A DNA stretch of 64,000 nt from Janthinobacterium sp. 64 (GTDB lineage Bacteria > Pseudomonadota > Gammaproteobacteria > Burkholderiales > Burkholderiaceae_D). Location of the stretch: contig NZ_PHUG01000001.1 of NCBI RefSeq assembly GCF_002813325.1, positions 2,046,001 through 2,110,000 of the forward strand, in the 5' to 3' direction. The position numbers and the translations under genes were made by a program. How positions within the stretch are numbered: the first letter of the stretch is position 1; every line of letters begins with the position of its first letter. Below the pieces are notes generated by a model. That model was given only the letters and a program-made list of their open reading frames with translations. It did not search any database and was not told the origin of the DNA. Positions 20,347 to 29,899 of this stretch are shown here, one piece after another.

Positions 20347-21468
20347 TCAATCGAGCGACAGCAGGATGGGCTGCAGCATGGCCGCGCCCAGAGCCGCGCT
20401 GCGCGCGCCATTCCAGCCCACGCTTGGGTCCGGCAAGTCGGCGTTTTCCTTGAACGGCATTTCCAGCGTCAGCGCCAGGCAGCCGAAGTGATGGCCGATG
20501 TATTTCGACGCCAGGGTCAGCATGTCCGACTTGTACTTGCTGGCCGCATAGCCGAACTTGTCCTGGAAGTCGGGGCTGGCCTGCTTGTAGCGCTCGATGA
20601 AGGCTTTCTGGTGCGCCGCTTGCGCCGGCGTGAAGTTTTCCAGCATTTCATTGCCGGCCACGAAGTTGTACGGCAACGCTTCATCGCCGTGGATGTCGAA
20701 GAACATGTCGACGCCCGTTTCGTGGATCTTGTTTTTCACGCACAGCACTTCCGGACTCGATTCCAGCGATGGCGTCATCCATTCGCGGTTCAGGTTGGCG
20801 CCAGCCGCATTCGTGCGCAGGTTGCCGCGGATGGAACCGTCCGGATTCATGTTCGGCACGATGTGGAACACGGCACGCTGCAACAGTTTGCGCGCGATCG
20901 GGTTGGCGTCGTCGAGCAGCGAGTCGATCAAGCCTTCGACAAACCATTCGGCCATCGATTCGCCCGGATGCTGGCGCGCGATGACCCAGATTTTCTTTTC
21001 CGCTTGCGGGTTGCCGATGGTGACCATGTTCATGTCGCGGCCATCGACCGTGCTGCCCAGGTCGGACACGCGCGCCAGCGGATGCTCGGCCACTTCGCCC
21101 AGCAGGCGCAGATGGCGCTCCCACGAATACGGCTCGAAGTAGGCGTAGTACACGCTGTCGAGTTCAGGCGTATGCGAGATCGTCATGACCTGGCCATCGA
21201 ATGCGGTCGGCACGCGGAACCAGTTTTCGCTGTCGTAGCTGGCCACGGCCTGGTAGTCTTCATAGCCGGCCGGATAGGTGGCCTGGCCTGCGTTCAGGAT
21301 GCGCAGCGTGCATGCCTGGTCCCGCGCGCCCTGCAGGCGGAAGTGGAACCACTGGTGGATGTCGGCGTGGCTATCCTTGCGCAAGTTCAGGTCGATGGCG
21401 CCGGCACTGGCGGCGTTTACCACCTCGATGGCGCCCGAGTCGAAATTCTGGCTGATTTTAATGGTCAT
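20347..21468 (-). CDS. M14-family cytosolic carboxypeptidase-like protein
   Basis: A 373-residue zinc carboxypeptidase of the M14 group resembling cytosolic carboxypeptidases. An N-terminal beta-rich domain (to about residue 120, with WFHFRLQGARDQACTLRI) precedes the catalytic domain. Zinc ligands are in ARQHPGESMAEWF (His and Glu) and FFDIHGDE (His); NPDGSIRGNLRTNAAGANLN is the substrate-site loop and LTLEMPFKEN carries the catalytic Glu. There is no signal peptide, so it should act in the cytoplasm. The substrate is unknown; related enzymes remove C-terminal residues from peptides or proteins. It heads a two-gene unit with the CYTH gene and is divergent from the TetR gene. Confidence 0.88.
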   Translation of the reverse strand: MTIKISQNFDSGAIEVVNAASAGAIDLNLRKDSHADIHQWFHFRLQGARDQACTLRILNAGQATYPAGYEDYQAVASYDSENWFRVPTAFDGQVMTISHTPELDSVYYAYFEPYSWERHLRLLGEVAEHPLARVSDLGSTVDGRDMNMVTIGNPQAEKKIWVIARQHPGESMAEWFVEGLIDSLLDDANPIARKLLQRAVFHIVPNMNPDGSIRGNLRTNAAGANLNREWMTPSLESSPEVLCVKNKIHETGVDMFFDIHGDEALPYNFVAGNEMLENFTPAQAAHQKAFIERYKQASPDFQDKFGYAASKYKSDMLTLASKYIGHHFGCLALTLEMPFKENADLPDPSVGWNGARSAALGAAMLQPILLSLD

Positions 21469-21769
21469 GTAATGATCCCGTCCAATTGTAAGAGTTCCGG
21501 CGTCGCCTCGTGGGCCGGCGCCGTCGCGCTAAAAACGCAGTGTAAGCTATCCCGCTATTTTCCGCCCTTTGGCCCCGTTCGCAAAGCCTGGGCGGGCGAT
21601 TTATGCACCAATCCGGGGCATCGATGGCAAAGCGCCGGGCAAAAGGGTGAAAAATCGGTCCACTGTCGCATCGACCGGACAAAAAACTGAATTGTAACAA
21701 TGCCAGACACATTGGCAGCCCATCGCCATCCTATAATTCTTGCTTTCATTGAGTCGCCAGGAAAGAGTC
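21469..21769. promoter_or_regulatory. Divergent intergenic region, M14 peptidase / TetR
   Basis: About 300 bases between divergent genes. A perfect TATAAT box (21732-21737) lies 33 bases upstream of the TetR start on the plus strand, though no -35 at ideal spacing is evident (a TTGGCA lies 14 bases upstream). No clear operator palindrome was seen. Confidence 0.45.
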
Positions 21770-22432
21770 GTGGACAAGAAGTTGACCAATATTCAGGAAA
21801 GAAAGCTGCGCGAGGCCCAGGCGCGGCGCGAGCACATCATCGACGTCGTCAAAGATCTCATCAAGAAGGGCGGCGCGCGCGCCGTCTCCATCCGCAAAGT
21901 GGCCGAGGCGGCCGGCTTTTCCACTACCGTCGTGTACGCCCTGTTTCGCGACAAGGCCACCCTGATCGCCCAGGCCATGGACAAGGATCTGCTGGAACTG
22001 GTGCGCGCCATGCGCACGGCCTGCGCCACCAGCACTGCCCCATGGGAACGCATCAGCCTGGTCGGCCGCGCCTACATCGAGTACGGTTTCCAGCATCCCG
22101 ATGAGTATTCGCTGATCTTCATGGAGCTGCGGCCGCACGCGCAAGTCGACGCCGTCGACGTGGAACATGGCAATATCGAGCAAGACCCGTATGCTTATGC
22201 CTTGCACCTGTTCGGCGAACTGGCACAGGCGGGCCATGTGCGCCAGGACGAAGCGGCGCTGCACACGATGACGCAAATCTTCTGGCAAGCACTGCACGGC
22301 CTCGTGTCGCTGCGCATCGTCATGGATGCGGGCGATCCATGGACGCCGCACCCGGAAATGAACACGCACATCGACGACTTGCTCGCCGTCGTCACGACAG
22401 GCATCGGCCTGCGCTTTGCGCCGCCCTCCTGA
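21770..22432 (+). CDS. TetR-family transcriptional regulator
   Basis: A 220-residue TetR/AcrR-type regulator. The N-terminal HTH (about residues 18-64) reads ARREHIIDVVKDLIKKGGA, VSIRKVAEAAGFSTTVVYALFRDKATLI; the C-terminal ligand domain has the WHG-type features FQHPDEYSLIFMEL and FWQALHGLVSLRI. The GTG at 21770 is preferred because AGGAAAGA lies just upstream. It is divergent from the M14/CYTH pair and followed by a coiled-coil gene. Its target cannot be told from sequence. Confidence 0.87.
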   Translation: MDKKLTNIQERKLREAQARREHIIDVVKDLIKKGGARAVSIRKVAEAAGFSTTVVYALFRDKATLIAQAMDKDLLELVRAMRTACATSTAPWERISLVGRAYIEYGFQHPDEYSLIFMELRPHAQVDAVDVEHGNIEQDPYAYALHLFGELAQAGHVRQDEAALHTMTQIFWQALHGLVSLRIVMDAGDPWTPHPEMNTHIDDLLAVVTTGIGLRFAPPS

Positions 22433-22530
22433 CGTTTGATCCAGCGCAAACTGCACCCGTCAAAAAAGCGGACAGTGGGGTGAAGCCACCTGCGCTGATG
22501 CAGCGCGGCTGGCACGCAAAGGAGTGCGAC

Positions 22531-22902
22531 ATGAACGAAGCCTATGCCACGGACCGGCTTGACAAACAGCAAAGCGCGAACAATGCTGTACGCATGGAAG
22601 CGCGCCTGACAAAACTGGAAACGGACCGGGAACATGACCGGCAATGGTTCAAGACGCTGGAACAGCGTCTAGGCGACGGCCTCGATAAAGTACGCACGGA
22701 ATTACACAACGAATCGCAGCTGCTGCGTGCCGACCTGACGCAATTTCGCGGCGACTTGCGCGGCGACTGCCATGCCCTGCGCACGGAACTGGGCGACATC
22801 CGCAAGCACATGCACACCCATTTCCTGTGGTTCATGGGCATACAGGCCACCACCACGTTTGCCTTGCTGGGCCTGGGCGCCAAGGCGCTGCATATGTATT
22901 GA
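22531..22902 (+). CDS. Small coiled-coil protein with C-terminal membrane anchor
   Basis: A 123-residue protein of unknown function. Residues about 14-95 are strongly charged and heptad-like (RMEARLTKLETDREHDRQW, TELHNESQLLRADL), predicting a long coiled coil; residues about 98-118 (HFLWFMGIQATTTFALLGLG) form one transmembrane helix at the C-terminus. The layout suggests a tail-anchored inner-membrane protein with a cytoplasmic coiled coil. The ATG has a good AAAGGAG site. It lies 98 bases after the TetR gene. The stop codon sits inside a 13-base tandem duplication. Confidence 0.72.
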   Translation: MNEAYATDRLDKQQSANNAVRMEARLTKLETDREHDRQWFKTLEQRLGDGLDKVRTELHNESQLLRADLTQFRGDLRGDCHALRTELGDIRKHMHTHFLWFMGIQATTTFALLGLGAKALHMY

Positions 22903-22921
22903 ATAGTGGTATTGAATAGTG
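22896..22921. repeat. 13-base perfect tandem duplication across a stop codon
   Basis: GTATTGAATAGTG occurs twice in direct succession (22896-22908 and 22909-22921). The first copy contains the final codons and TGA stop of the coiled-coil gene, so it looks like a recent slippage duplication of the gene's end. Confidence 0.85.
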
Positions 22922-22954
22922 AAAAAGGCAGGCGCGGTATTGCACCGCCCTGCC
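22922..22954 (-). terminator. Terminator of the CoA-transferase gene
   Basis: GGCAGG-c-GCGGT and ACCGC-CCTGCC pair around ATTGC with one bulged base. On the minus strand the stem is followed by a five-U run (22926-22922), 25 bases after the CoA-transferase stop. Confidence 0.78.
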
Positions 22955-22978
22955 CTGTCTTGCTGTTGGCGCAGCTTG

Positions 22979-24472
22979 CTACGCTGCCAGCATGCTCTGC
23001 GTCTCCTGGTAGCGTGTATGCCACGACAGCGCCTGTTCCAGGATGTGCGGCGTATGGCCGCCGCGCTGGCATGCCGCGTCGTAATATGCGCGCAATTGAT
23101 CGCGGTAATCGGGGTGCGTGCAGCGCTCGATGATCAGCGGCGCCCGTTCGCGCGGCGCCAGGCCGCGCAAGTCTGCATAGCCCCACTCCGTCACCAGCAC
23201 GTCGACGTCATGTTCCGTATGGTCCACATGCGACACCATCGGCACGACGCTGGAAATGCGCCCGCCCTTGGCCGCCGATTTCGACACGAACATCGACACT
23301 TGCCCATTGCGCGCGAAGTCGCCCGAGCCGCCGATGCCGTTCATCATGTGCGTGCCGCACACATGCGTGGAATTGACGTTGCCGTAGATATCGAATTCCA
23401 GCGCCGTGTTCAGGGCGATGATGCCCAGGCGGCGTACGATTTCCGGGTGGTTGCTGATCTCTTGCGGGCGCAGCACGATCTTCGAGCGGTAATGGTCGAT
23501 ATTGTCCATCAGCTTTTGATGCACGGCGGCCGACAGGGTGATCGACGAGGCCGAGGCAAACGCCAGCTGGCCCGAGTCGAGCAGCTCGATGGCGCTGTCC
23601 TGCAGCACTTCCGAATACATCGTCATGTTGCTAAAAGGCGAACCGATCAGGCCATGCAGCACGGCGTTGGCGATGGTGCCAATGCCCGCCTGCAGGGGCA
23701 GCAATTCCGGGCCCATGCGCCCGGCCGCCACTTCGCCTTCGAGGAAGGCGATCACGTGGCCGGCAATCGCCTGCGTTTCCGCGTCGGGCGGCAAGGCGTT
23801 CGACGGGCTGTCGGGACTGTCCGTGATGACGATGGCGGCGATGCGGGCCGGATCGATGGCAATGGCCGTGCTGCCCAGGCGCTGGTCGACGCGCGTGAGG
23901 GGTATCGGTTCGCGGCCCGGCAAGGCCTGGGGCACGTAGATGTCGTGCAAGCCTTCCAGCGCCAGCGGCGTGGACAGGTTGATCTCGATGATGACTTGCG
24001 TGGCTTGCTGGGCAAAGGCAGCGGAATTACCCACCGACATGGTCGGGATGATGGCGCCCGCCGCCGTGATGGCCGTCGCTTCGATGACGGCGATGTCGAC
24101 GGCGGCCAGGTTACCCGAACGCAACTGCTCGGCCGTTTCCGACAGATGCTGGTCGATAAACATGACTTCGCCCTTGTTGATCTTGCCGCGCAAGACCGGG
24201 TCGACCTGGAACGGCATGCGGCGCGCCAGTACGCCCGCCTCGGCCATCAGGCCGTCGCTGCCATTGCCCAGCGAAGCGCCCGTGATCAGGGTCAGGCTCA
24301 AGGGATCTTGCAGGGCACGCTCGGCCAGCGCGCGCGGCAAGGCCTTGGCGTCGCCGGCACGGGTAAAACCGCTCATGCCGACACGCATGCCGTTGTGGAA
24401 CAATTTGGCTGCCTCATCGGCGCTCATGATTTTGCCGAGCAAGCCTGGGTGGCGGATACGGTCCTCGTACAT
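22979..24472 (-). CDS. Acetyl-CoA hydrolase/transferase family, probable succinyl-CoA:acetate CoA-transferase
   Basis: A 497-residue class I CoA-transferase of the Cat1/AarC/ScpC type. Members move CoA between succinate, acetate and propionate through a glutamyl-CoA intermediate. The C-terminal half has FDIYGNVNSTHVCGTHMMNG (the N.THV.G segment of the family) and GGSGDFARNG, plus VTEWGYADLRGLAPRERA near the end. The ATG at 24470-24472 has AGGAG seven bases upstream and is preferred over a 16-codon upstream extension. It is divergent from a LysR gene 159 bases away. Acetate handling with a succinyl-CoA to succinate bypass is the likely role. Confidence 0.88.
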   Translation of the reverse strand: MYEDRIRHPGLLGKIMSADEAAKLFHNGMRVGMSGFTRAGDAKALPRALAERALQDPLSLTLITGASLGNGSDGLMAEAGVLARRMPFQVDPVLRGKINKGEVMFIDQHLSETAEQLRSGNLAAVDIAVIEATAITAAGAIIPTMSVGNSAAFAQQATQVIIEINLSTPLALEGLHDIYVPQALPGREPIPLTRVDQRLGSTAIAIDPARIAAIVITDSPDSPSNALPPDAETQAIAGHVIAFLEGEVAAGRMGPELLPLQAGIGTIANAVLHGLIGSPFSNMTMYSEVLQDSAIELLDSGQLAFASASSITLSAAVHQKLMDNIDHYRSKIVLRPQEISNHPEIVRRLGIIALNTALEFDIYGNVNSTHVCGTHMMNGIGGSGDFARNGQVSMFVSKSAAKGGRISSVVPMVSHVDHTEHDVDVLVTEWGYADLRGLAPRERAPLIIERCTHPDYRDQLRAYYDAACQRGGHTPHILEQALSWHTRYQETQSMLAA

Positions 24473-24631
24473 CGTGATGCTCCTGATATTCTTCATATTC
24501 TCAAACTGGATGGCTGTCATACACCAACCCCATAAGTGGATTCAGTATAAAATCCCGCTTACATGCATGGCATGAATTAATTTCGCCACATCCAGTCGAT
24601 ATTTTCATGCCTCGCCGAGGCGAGCCCCCTC

Positions 24632-25525
24632 TTGGATATCCGTTCCCTGCGCTATTTTGTCGAAACCGTGCGCCTGTCGAGCTTTACGCAGGCGGCAGAA
24701 TCGCTGCACCTGACCCAGTCGACCATCAGCAAGATGGTGCGCCAGCTGGAAGAGGAAGTGGGCGCCCAGCTGCTGGTGCGCGACGGGCGCAAGCTGACGC
24801 TCACCGACACGGGCCGCATCGTCTACCAGCACGGCCAGGAAATGCTGGCGAACATGCGCCAGCTGACCCTGGAAGTGCGCGACACCCAGGCCTTGCAGCG
24901 CGGCAGCCTGACGGTCGGCATCCCGCCCATGATCAATGTGCTGTTTACGCCCGTATTGAAAGCCTTCCGCGCGCGCCACCCGCACATCAGCCTGACCCTG
25001 CAGGAAGACACGGGCCAGCAGATCGAGCGCAAGGTGGCGGCCGGCGAGCTGGAAATCGGCATGACGGTGCTGCCCGCCGACCCGGAACTCGACCTCGTCG
25101 CCGTGGAAGTGGCCAGCTACCCGATCTGGGCCCTGGCCGAACCGGGTACGTTCCAGAAAAACCGCACGACCTTGCCCTTCAAGGCGCTGGCAGAACTGCC
25201 ACTGGTACTGTTAAAGGATGATTTCGCCCTCACGCGCAGCCTGCGCCAGCATTTCGCGCAGGCGGGCTTTGCGCCGACCATCGCCGCGCAGAGCGGGCAG
25301 TGGGACTGGCTGGTGGCGATGGCCTCGGCCGGCCTGGGCGTGGCCCTGCTGCCCGAGCCGTTCATCCACCGCCTGGCCGGCGAACCGCTGGAGGCAGTGC
25401 GCCTCGTCGAGCCGGAAGTGGCGTGGCAGGTGGCGCACGTCTGGAGCGGGCGCTATCTGTCGCACGCGGCGCGCGCCTGGCTCGAGGTCTGCCAGGACGT
25501 GCTGGGCACGCCGTTCGCCCATTGA
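24632..25525 (+). CDS. LysR-family transcriptional regulator, divergent from the CoA-transferase
   Basis: A 297-residue LysR-type regulator of the CynR/CidR-like group. HTH: MDIRSLRYFVETVRLSSFTQ and SQSTISKMVRQLEEEVG-type helix (LTQSTISKMVRQLE); effector domain with LTVGIPPMINVLFTPVL and GEPLEAVRLVEPE. The start codon is TTG at 24632 because no ATG or GTG fits the frame nearer the HTH. It shares a 159-base divergent promoter region with the CoA-transferase and probably regulates it (inference from layout). Confidence 0.88.
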   Translation: MDIRSLRYFVETVRLSSFTQAAESLHLTQSTISKMVRQLEEEVGAQLLVRDGRKLTLTDTGRIVYQHGQEMLANMRQLTLEVRDTQALQRGSLTVGIPPMINVLFTPVLKAFRARHPHISLTLQEDTGQQIERKVAAGELEIGMTVLPADPELDLVAVEVASYPIWALAEPGTFQKNRTTLPFKALAELPLVLLKDDFALTRSLRQHFAQAGFAPTIAAQSGQWDWLVAMASAGLGVALLPEPFIHRLAGEPLEAVRLVEPEVAWQVAHVWSGRYLSHAARAWLEVCQDVLGTPFAH

Positions 25526-25528
25526 CGT

Positions 25529-25556
25529 AAAAAAGGGTGGCCGAGGCCACCCTTTT
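25529..25556. terminator. Bidirectional terminator
   Basis: AAAAGGGTGGCC and GGCCACCCTTTT form a strong stem with A/T runs on both flanks, between the convergent LysR and sugar-permease genes. Confidence 0.9.
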
Positions 25557-25576
25557 GCTTGATCACGCCACCTTGC

Positions 25577-26878
25577 TTACTTGGCGCTGTCGTTGTACAT
25601 GCTGGCGTACTTCCAGCCGAAGTACAGAATGAAGGTGTAGCACACGGCCGGCACGAGGAAGGACAGTTGCAGGCTGATGTGGTCGGCCAGGAAGCCCTGG
25701 ATGAACGGCACGATGGCGCCACCGACGATGGCCATGCACAGGATGCCCGAACCTTGTCCCGTTTGCGCGCCCAGCTTGTTCAGGGCCATGCTGAAGATGG
25801 TCGGGAACATGATGGAGTTGAACAGGCCGACGGCGATCAGGGCCCACATGGCCGTGTGACCGCTGGAGAACACGGCAACGAGGATCAGCGCGATGACGAC
25901 GGCGGCGTTGAAGGCCAGGGTCTTGCCCGGGCTGACGTAGCGCATCACGGCAAAGCCGACGAAGCGGCCCAGCATGGCGCCACCCCAGTAATAGCTGACG
26001 AAATAGGCGGCGTCGGCGTGGCTGAGGCCCGCGATATGGCTCTCGCCCAGGAAGTTGATCAGGAAGCTGCCGATGCTGACTTCACCGCCCACATACAGGA
26101 AGATGGCCAGCGCGCCCAGCACCAGGTGGCGGTGCGACCAGATCGAGACCTTGTGGCCATCGTGCGCCAGGGCGGCCGCATCGTCGGCATGCGAAATCTT
26201 CGGCAATTTTGCCAGCGCGAACAGCACGGCCAGGATCACCAGGGTGGCGGCCAGCACCAGGTACGGGCCTTGTACGGAAGCGGCTTCCTTGGCGCGGTAA
26301 GCCAGTTGCTCGGCGGCCGGCAGCAAGTCGAACTGCTGCACCGTCAGCACGGTGCCCGACAAAATCAGCATGCCGCCCAAGGCTGGCGCCACGGTGGTGC
26401 CCAGCGCGTTGAACGCTTGCGTCAGGGTCAAGCGGCTCGACGCCGTCTGCGGGTCGCCCAGTTCCGTCACGTACGGGTTGGCTGCCACTTGCAGCACGGT
26501 GATGCCGGCCGCCAGGATGAAGAAGGACAAGAGGAACAGCGCATAGCTGCCGGTCGATGCCGGGTAGAACATGGCGCAGCCGGCGGCCGCGATCAGCAAG
26601 CCGGCGACGACGCCGCGCTGGTAGCCGATTTTCTTGATCAGCATGCCGGCCGGCAGCGAAACGATGGCGTAAGCGCCAAAGAAGCAGAACTGCACCAGCA
26701 TCGCCTGCACATACGTCAGGGTGTAGATCGAGCGCAGATGGGGAATCAGCACATCATTGAGCGATGTCAGCAATCCCCACATGAAAAACAGCACCGTGAC
26801 AATGATCAGGGCGCCTGTATTGTTTTGCGTGCCGGCCTGCGCGCGCGATGCGCCCAGCCCCTGCTTTACGTGTTCCAT
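25577..26878 (-). CDS. FucP/GluP-family sugar:H+ symporter (MFS)
   Basis: A 433-residue, 12-helix inner-membrane permease of the fucose:H+ symporter branch of the major facilitator superfamily, which includes FucP and the glucose/galactose transporter GluP. Conserved pieces are [18 protein letters not shown] in helix 1, [16 protein letters not shown] in helix 2, [13 protein letters not shown] and [14 protein letters not shown]. The start ATG has GGAG about nine bases upstream. No sugar kinase or isomerase is adjacent, so the substrate (a hexose such as glucose, galactose or N-acetylglucosamine) is undetermined. Confidence 0.87.
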   Translation of the reverse strand: MEHVKQGLGASRAQAGTQNNTGALIIVTVLFFMWGLLTSLNDVLIPHLRSIYTLTYVQAMLVQFCFFGAYAIVSLPAGMLIKKIGYQRGVVAGLLIAAAGCAMFYPASTGSYALFLLSFFILAAGITVLQVAANPYVTELGDPQTASSRLTLTQAFNALGTTVAPALGGMLILSGTVLTVQQFDLLPAAEQLAYRAKEAASVQGPYLVLAATLVILAVLFALAKLPKISHADDAAALAHDGHKVSIWSHRHLVLGALAIFLYVGGEVSIGSFLINFLGESHIAGLSHADAAYFVSYYWGGAMLGRFVGFAVMRYVSPGKTLAFNAAVVIALILVAVFSSGHTAMWALIAVGLFNSIMFPTIFSMALNKLGAQTGQGSGILCMAIVGGAIVPFIQGFLADHISLQLSFLVPAVCYTFILYFGWKYASMYNDSAK

Positions 26879-27181
26879 ACTTTCTCCATTGTTCTATCCA
26901 AGATTGTCATGCCCTGCCCTGGCCCATCGTTTGCATGGATGCCGCCAGGCAACGGCAGCGCTCGTGTTTGAAAGCAACATCTTTGCAAGGCCGAGCGCGT
27001 AGTAAAACTACCTTGCTGCGGCCGCATTATGCCCGAAAGGCCCCGGATTGCGCAGGTTTCACATCAATTATTCGATAATTGAATAGCTGACATTCGAAAT
27101 CAAAAGTAGCCTTATAACTTGGAATCGCTATACTTATATTGCAGTGCAGCACAACGCGGCACGCCACACTAGGAGTCTGCC
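26879..27181. promoter_or_regulatory. Divergent intergenic region, sugar permease / DUF3563
   Basis: About 300 bases without a gene. An AT-rich inverted repeat CAATTAT-TCG-ATAATTG lies at 27065-27081, and a TATACT -10-like box at 27129-27134 points toward the DUF3563 gene. The repeat could be a binding site for a regulator of either gene; no neighbouring regulator is an obvious partner. Confidence 0.45.
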
Positions 27182-27415
27182 ATGTCTACCGCATTTACTT
27201 ACCACACCACGCAAAACAGCAATATCGTCGCCACCCTGGTGCACGCCGCCAAACGCATCGGCGCCTGGCTGAACCAAAGCAGCGACCGCCGCGAACGCGC
27301 TTACGAAGAAGCGTATCTGGCCGAATCGACCGACCGCTACGATCTGGAATACCGCATGCGCGAACTGGCCCGTGCCAACCCGCAACCTAGCTGGATGAGC
27401 GGCCTGAGCCGTTAA
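27182..27415 (+). CDS. DUF3563 family protein
   Basis: A 77-residue protein of the DUF3563 family, small proteins common in Burkholderiales with no known function. The family core EEAYLAESTDRYDLEYRMRELAR occupies residues about 41-63; the N-terminal part is an amphipathic helix (VATLVHAAKRIGAWLNQ). The ATG at 27182 has a clear AGGAG site six bases upstream. It stands alone between the sugar permease (divergent) and an FMN reductase. Confidence 0.83.
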   Translation: MSTAFTYHTTQNSNIVATLVHAAKRIGAWLNQSSDRRERAYEEAYLAESTDRYDLEYRMRELARANPQPSWMSGLSR

Positions 27416-27513
27416 TATTGCCGCAGTCCCCAGTCGCTCATCGGCTGTTGCAACATCGATAGCGCCATCCTGCTCGCCTTGCGCTTGAGCACAGGATGGG
27501 CTATACAGGCGGG

Positions 27514-28041
27514 ATGCACACGCCCATCACCATTCTCGCCATCGCCGGCAGCCTGCGCGCCGCCTCGCTGAACACCGCCCTGCTGCGCGCCATCGCCGGG
27601 CTTGCTCCACCGCCATTCGACATTCGCATCTACCAGGGACTCGGTGAGTTACCGCTGTTCAATCCCGACCTCGACGCCGACAGCCTGCCGGCCGTGACGG
27701 GCCTGCGCGACGCCATCATCGCGGCCGACGTGCTGATGTTGGCCAGCCCCGAATACGCGCACGGCGTGAGCGGCCCCATGAAAAACGCGCTGGACTGGAT
27801 GGTGGGAAATGAATCGTTCATCGACAAGCCGCTGGTGCTGCTGAACGCCTCGCCGCGCGCCACGCATGCGCAGGCGGCCCTGCGCGAAACGGTGCGCACC
27901 ATGTCGGCGCGCCTGATCGACGAGGCCTGCATCAGCCTGCCCCTGCTGGGGTCGGGTCTCGATGCGGAAGGCATCGCCGCGGACCCGGCATTGCGCCGGG
28001 CCATCCTCAATATGCTGCAGTGCATCAGGTCATTTTCATGA
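27514..28041 (+). CDS. NADPH-dependent FMN reductase
   Basis: About 175 residues of the NADPH-dependent FMN reductase (chromate reductase/azoreductase-like) flavodoxin-fold family. AIAGSLRAASLNTALLRA is the FMN phosphate loop and ASPEYAHGVSGPMKNALDW the second flavin-site motif; both are intact. It should reduce FMN, quinones or other acceptors in the cytoplasm. Two starts are possible: ATG at 27514 gives a family-like N-terminus, ATG at 27496 would add six residues and follows a CAGG. It is convergent with the lactate permease gene. Confidence 0.87.
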   Translation: MHTPITILAIAGSLRAASLNTALLRAIAGLAPPPFDIRIYQGLGELPLFNPDLDADSLPAVTGLRDAIIAADVLMLASPEYAHGVSGPMKNALDWMVGNESFIDKPLVLLNASPRATHAQAALRETVRTMSARLIDEACISLPLLGSGLDAEGIAADPALRRAILNMLQCIRSFS

Positions 28042-28099
28042 CCCTCTGCACGTTTTACTATTCATTCATCTAGTTTTACTACGTACTTCTACGGACCGT

Positions 28100-29806
28100 T
28101 CAATGCGGGATCATGCCCGTGAAGACGTAGGCCTGCAGCATGGTGATGATGCCGATGATGACGGCAAACAACAGGCTGTGCTTCAAGGTAAAGCGGAACA
28201 GGTCCGATTCCTTGCCCACCAGGCCCGTTGCGGCGCAGGCGACGGCGATCGACTGGGGCGAGATCATCTTCGCCGTCACGCCGCCCGTCGTATTGGCCGC
28301 CACCATCAGGGTGTCGGACACGCCGATCTGGTGCGCCGTGGTGTTTTGCAGGGAGCAGAACAAGGCATTCGACGAGGTGTCGGAACCCGTCAGGAAGACG
28401 CCCAGCCAGCCCAGGAACGGCGAGAAGAACGGGAAGGCGGCGCCACTGCCGGCCAGCAGCAGGGCCAGGGTGGACGACATGCCCGAGTAATTGGCAACGA
28501 AGGCAAACGCCAGCACCAGGCCGATCGACAGCACGGGACGGCGCAATTCCACCACGGTTTCCACGAAGGCCTTGATGCCATCGCGCGGCTTCATGCGCAG
28601 CATCAGCATCGACAGCACGGCCGTCAGCAAGATCGCCGTGCCCACGGCCGACAGCAAATCGAGCTTGAAGACGGCGTCGTACGCCTTCGGCTCGGCCACG
28701 ATGGGCATGGTCTTGATCACCAGTTTATCGAGGTAGGGCACGTGGATCTTGATGACCAGGCTGGACAACGCTCCGCCAGCGGCAAACAGGGCCTTGAAGC
28801 CGGGCAGGCTCCACACGGTGACGATGGCCGTCAACAGGCCGAACGGCGCCCAGGCGCGCATGGTCTGTGCCATCGTGTAGGGCGAGGCGGCGCGGTTGCC
28901 TGCACCGCGCACGGCCGCAGCGCCGCCCGTACCGCCAAAACCGGACAGCGCAGCCGTGCCGCCGCCGACGGCTTGCGCCACTTTCGCATTCTTCGGCTGC
29001 CACACTTTCAGGAACAGGGTCAGCGACACCAGGCTGACGAGGGCCGAGGTGATGTCCGGCAGTTCAGGGCCGATATGGTTGGACGTGAAATACTGGGTGA
29101 CGGCAAAGCTCAAGCCCGTCACCAGCGCGGCCGGCCATACTTCGCGCACGCCGCGAAAGCCATCCATCATGAAGACCAGCCAGAATGGCACCAGCAGCGA
29201 CAGCAGCGGCAACTGGCGGCCCGCCATGGCGCCGATCAGGAACGGGTCGATGCCCGTCACCTGGCCCGCCACGATGATGGGGATGCCCATGGCGCCAAAG
29301 GCCACGGGGGCCGTGTTGGCGATCAGGCACAGGCCCGCCGCGTACAGCGGGTTGAAGCCCAGGCCCACCAGCAGCGCCGAGGTGATGGCGACGGGCGCGC
29401 CGAAACCGGCCGCCCCTTCCAGGAAGGCGCCGAAGGCAAAGCCGATCAAAAGCACCTGCAGGCGCTGGTCGTCGGTCACCGACAGCACGGAGGCGCGGAT
29501 GATGTCGATCTGCCCCGTCTTGACGACGATTTTATACAGGAAGACGGCCGTGACGATGATCCAGGCGATGGGCCACAAGCCGTAGGCGAAGCCATAGCCG
29601 GCTGCCGCCAGCGCCTGCGGCACGGGCATGCCGTAGGCGAAAATGGCCACGGCCAGCGCCAGCGCCAGGGTGACGGCGGCCGCCACGTGGCCCTTGATGC
29701 GCAGCGCCGCCAGGGCGATGAAGAAGAAGATGATGGGAATGGCTGCCGCCAGTGACGACAGCCACAAGCTGCCGAGCGGTGTATAAAGTTGGGTCCAGGT
29801 TTGCAT
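28100..29806 (-). CDS. lldP: L-lactate permease
   Basis: A 568-residue LctP/LldP-family lactate:H+ symporter, inner membrane, with about 12-14 helices. Family landmarks are [36 protein letters not shown], and near the end [13 protein letters not shown] and [20 protein letters not shown]. The start ATG (29804-29806) has GGAGGAG upstream. It is the last gene of the lutA-lutC-lutB-permease series, 93 bases after lutB, and would supply lactate to the Lut enzymes. Confidence 0.95.
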   Translation of the reverse strand: MQTWTQLYTPLGSLWLSSLAAAIPIIFFFIALAALRIKGHVAAAVTLALALAVAIFAYGMPVPQALAAAGYGFAYGLWPIAWIIVTAVFLYKIVVKTGQIDIIRASVLSVTDDQRLQVLLIGFAFGAFLEGAAGFGAPVAITSALLVGLGFNPLYAAGLCLIANTAPVAFGAMGIPIIVAGQVTGIDPFLIGAMAGRQLPLLSLLVPFWLVFMMDGFRGVREVWPAALVTGLSFAVTQYFTSNHIGPELPDITSALVSLVSLTLFLKVWQPKNAKVAQAVGGGTAALSGFGGTGGAAAVRGAGNRAASPYTMAQTMRAWAPFGLLTAIVTVWSLPGFKALFAAGGALSSLVIKIHVPYLDKLVIKTMPIVAEPKAYDAVFKLDLLSAVGTAILLTAVLSMLMLRMKPRDGIKAFVETVVELRRPVLSIGLVLAFAFVANYSGMSSTLALLLAGSGAAFPFFSPFLGWLGVFLTGSDTSSNALFCSLQNTTAHQIGVSDTLMVAANTTGGVTAKMISPQSIAVACAATGLVGKESDLFRFTLKHSLLFAVIIGIITMLQAYVFTGMIPH

Positions 29807-29899
29807 GTCGGGTCTCCTCCGGTGGATGCGGGTTAAGTGAAAAAACGGCTTTTGATGTAATTGTGTGTAGCGTGTTTTTTGCGGTATGGCGGAGCGGCG

